6,713 nucleotides of DNA from an uncultured Bacteroidia bacterium (GTDB lineage Bacteria; Bacteroidota; Bacteroidia; Bacteroidales; UBA932). The DNA lies in the NCBI GenBank assembly GCA_902767355.1, contig CACXHG010000113.1, positions 1-6,713 on the forward strand, in the 5' to 3' direction. Under the pieces are notes generated by a model. It searched no databases. It was not told the DNA's origin and saw only the letters and a program-made list of their open reading frames with translations. The position numbers were made by a program, and so were the translations under genes. The stretch's first letter is position 1, and each line of letters begins with the position of its first letter. Positions 5,605-6,713 of this stretch are shown here, piece by piece.

Positions 5605-6713
5605 TTATTTAACCTCGATTAAGTAACTCCCCTCAAAGATAGGATTAATTATTGGATCCGGACCCTCAACCTGAAATGTTTTGATTTCGTCGGAAGCATA
5701 TTCCGTGACCGTGTAGCGCCCCTGGCCCAGGCCGCGAAGGGTAATCGGCTCGCCGTCCCACTGCGGGGCGTAGAATGCATAATACATTGCACCGTCCTTC
5801 TCTATCACGTGAGCCTCGGGGCTGTCAAAACCGCAATCGTAGAGATTGAGATAGTTGCCCGTAGAGAGCATTTTATCTTTGTAGATAGGCACCCATTTGC
5901 GCAGCAGGGCCTCCTTTTCTTCGGTCAGGAGGCTGCCGCCGCTCTCGGTGGCATCCGGGTTGGCCTTGGGCCAGGTGAATTTGGTGCCTATCACGCCACC
6001 CACGCCCACCTGAGAGGGGAAGTCCAGACCGCCGTCGCTCAGCTCCACATGGTCGGCATAGTATGCCAGGCCGGGGCACATTGCCGCATAAGCCTTGCGC
6101 TTCTGGCGTATCTGCAGGCTGGAAGTCGGGTCGGAGGCCACCGCCTGGTTGATATACGGCAGGTAGAAAAAGTTAACCGCGCAGCCGCAGGGACACAGCT
6201 GCACTATCGACCCGGGCTTGTCGCCCTCCGCCTGCCTGGCTATCCCCTTGACAAACTCGGGGAAAAGCTCGCAGGCCTGCTCGGGATAGGCCAGGCCGCT
6301 GGCGGGGTTATAGTCCGGCGCGCACAGATTGAGGTGCTGGCCGTCCAGCTTGAAGCCGTCGAAGCCCCAGTCCAGCAGGAAGCGGTCCACCAGAGCCAGA
6401 GTGTAATCCATTGTGTGGCTGTTCACTGGCGACAGATACCAGCTGTCCCACCAGCTGATGTCTTCGTGGCTGCCATCTTTGCGCACCAGCAGCAGCTCGG
6501 GATGATTCTCGGCCAGGCTGCTGGCGGGGTCGGCGGCCAGCGGCGCCCACCAGAGCTTTGCCAGCAGGCCAGCCTGGTGTATCGCGTCGGTCATGCGGCG
6601 CATGCCTTCATCTCCTATTCTCTCGTTTGCCTCCCGGTCGCCTTCGCAGATCTGGTAGCCGTCGTCCACATCGACCCACTTGAAGCCGAGTTCCACCACC
6701 TTCGGGAGGGTTC
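5605..6713 (-). CDS. GH36-like alpha-galactosidase, C-terminal part
   Basis: The frame is open to the right edge, so the N-terminus is missing; the GTG codon at 6697-6699 lies inside the open frame and should not be taken as the start. The visible 368 residues begin within the catalytic barrel: KWVDVDDGYQ, then KLWWAPL, then WGFDGFKLDGQH. The Asp of this KxD motif (codon 6343-6345) is the expected nucleophile of clan GH-D enzymes. Next come QLCPCGCAVNFF and AVASDPTSSLQIR, whose Asp (codon 6130-6132) fits the acid/base position. The last 75 residues or so form a beta-rich C-terminal domain. GH36 is the best fit; a related melibiase-like family (GH27 or a GH36 subgroup) is possible. Expected reaction: retaining hydrolysis of terminal alpha-galactosides. 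It is the most upstream gene seen in the minus-strand operon, and the operon promoter must lie to the right of this window. Confidence 0.8.
   Translation of the reverse strand, partial: TLPKVVELGFKWVDVDDGYQICEGDREANERIGDEGMRRMTDAIHQAGLLAKLWWAPLAADPASSLAENHPELLLVRKDGSHEDISWWDSWYLSPVNSHTMDYTLALVDRFLLDWGFDGFKLDGQHLNLCAPDYNPASGLAYPEQACELFPEFVKGIARQAEGDKPGSIVQLCPCGCAVNFFYLPYINQAVASDPTSSLQIRQKRKAYAAMCPGLAYYADHVELSDGGLDFPSQVGVGGVIGTKFTWPKANPDATESGGSLLTEEKEALLRKWVPIYKDKMLSTGNYLNLYDCGFDSPEAHVIEKDGAMYYAFYAPQWDGEPITLRGLGQGRYTVTEYASDEIKTFQVEGPDPIINPIFEGSYLIEVK

Noticed and set aside
6697..6699. GTG as start codon of the GH36-like gene
   Set aside because: The frame continues open to the window edge and the visible protein begins inside the catalytic barrel, so the true start must be outside.

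Overview
The window looks like a carbohydrate-degradation locus from a Bacteroidales bacterium. The supporting signs are several exported or lipoprotein glycan-active enzymes, a small membrane protein recognisable as DUF4491 (typical of this order), A/T-rich upstream regions without clear Shine-Dalgarno sites, and one promoter matching the Bacteroidetes form (-7 box TAnnTTTG). The DNA is moderately GC-rich, which would suit relatives of Alistipes or other Rikenellaceae-like gut lineages better than classical low-GC Bacteroides. The genus cannot be fixed from the sequence. No SusC/SusD pair, RNA gene, mobile element or CRISPR array is visible.

Layout. The plus strand carries the C-terminal end of an unidentified helical protein, possibly a toroid-fold glycosidase (1-405). 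After 34 nt comes a complete secreted GH97 glycosidase (440-2437) whose active-site residues fit the retaining, alpha-galactosidase-type subgroup. The remaining genes are on the minus strand. A DUF4491 membrane protein (2441-2812) converges on GH97 with 3 nt between the stop codons. It has its own promoter with a perfect 16-bp palindrome in the spacer. Upstream of it, a strong rho-independent terminator (2861-2895) closes a tight minus-strand operon. In transcription order that operon holds a GH36-like alpha-galactosidase whose 5' end lies beyond the right edge (5605-6713), a lipoprotein Cys-based phosphatase (4345-5595) and a lipoprotein GH109-type NAD-dependent alpha-N-acetylgalactosaminidase homologue (2922-4331). 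The gaps within it are 9 and 13 nt.

How they may work together (inference): GH97, GH36-like and GH109-type enzymes all point to terminal alpha-galactosyl or alpha-GalNAc residues, as on blood-group A/B-type or other mucin glycans, or on plant alpha-galactosides. The phosphatase is the unexpected member. It could remove a phosphate or sulfate-like decoration from glycans in the periplasm or at the cell surface, or act on phosphoproteins; its substrate cannot be read from sequence.
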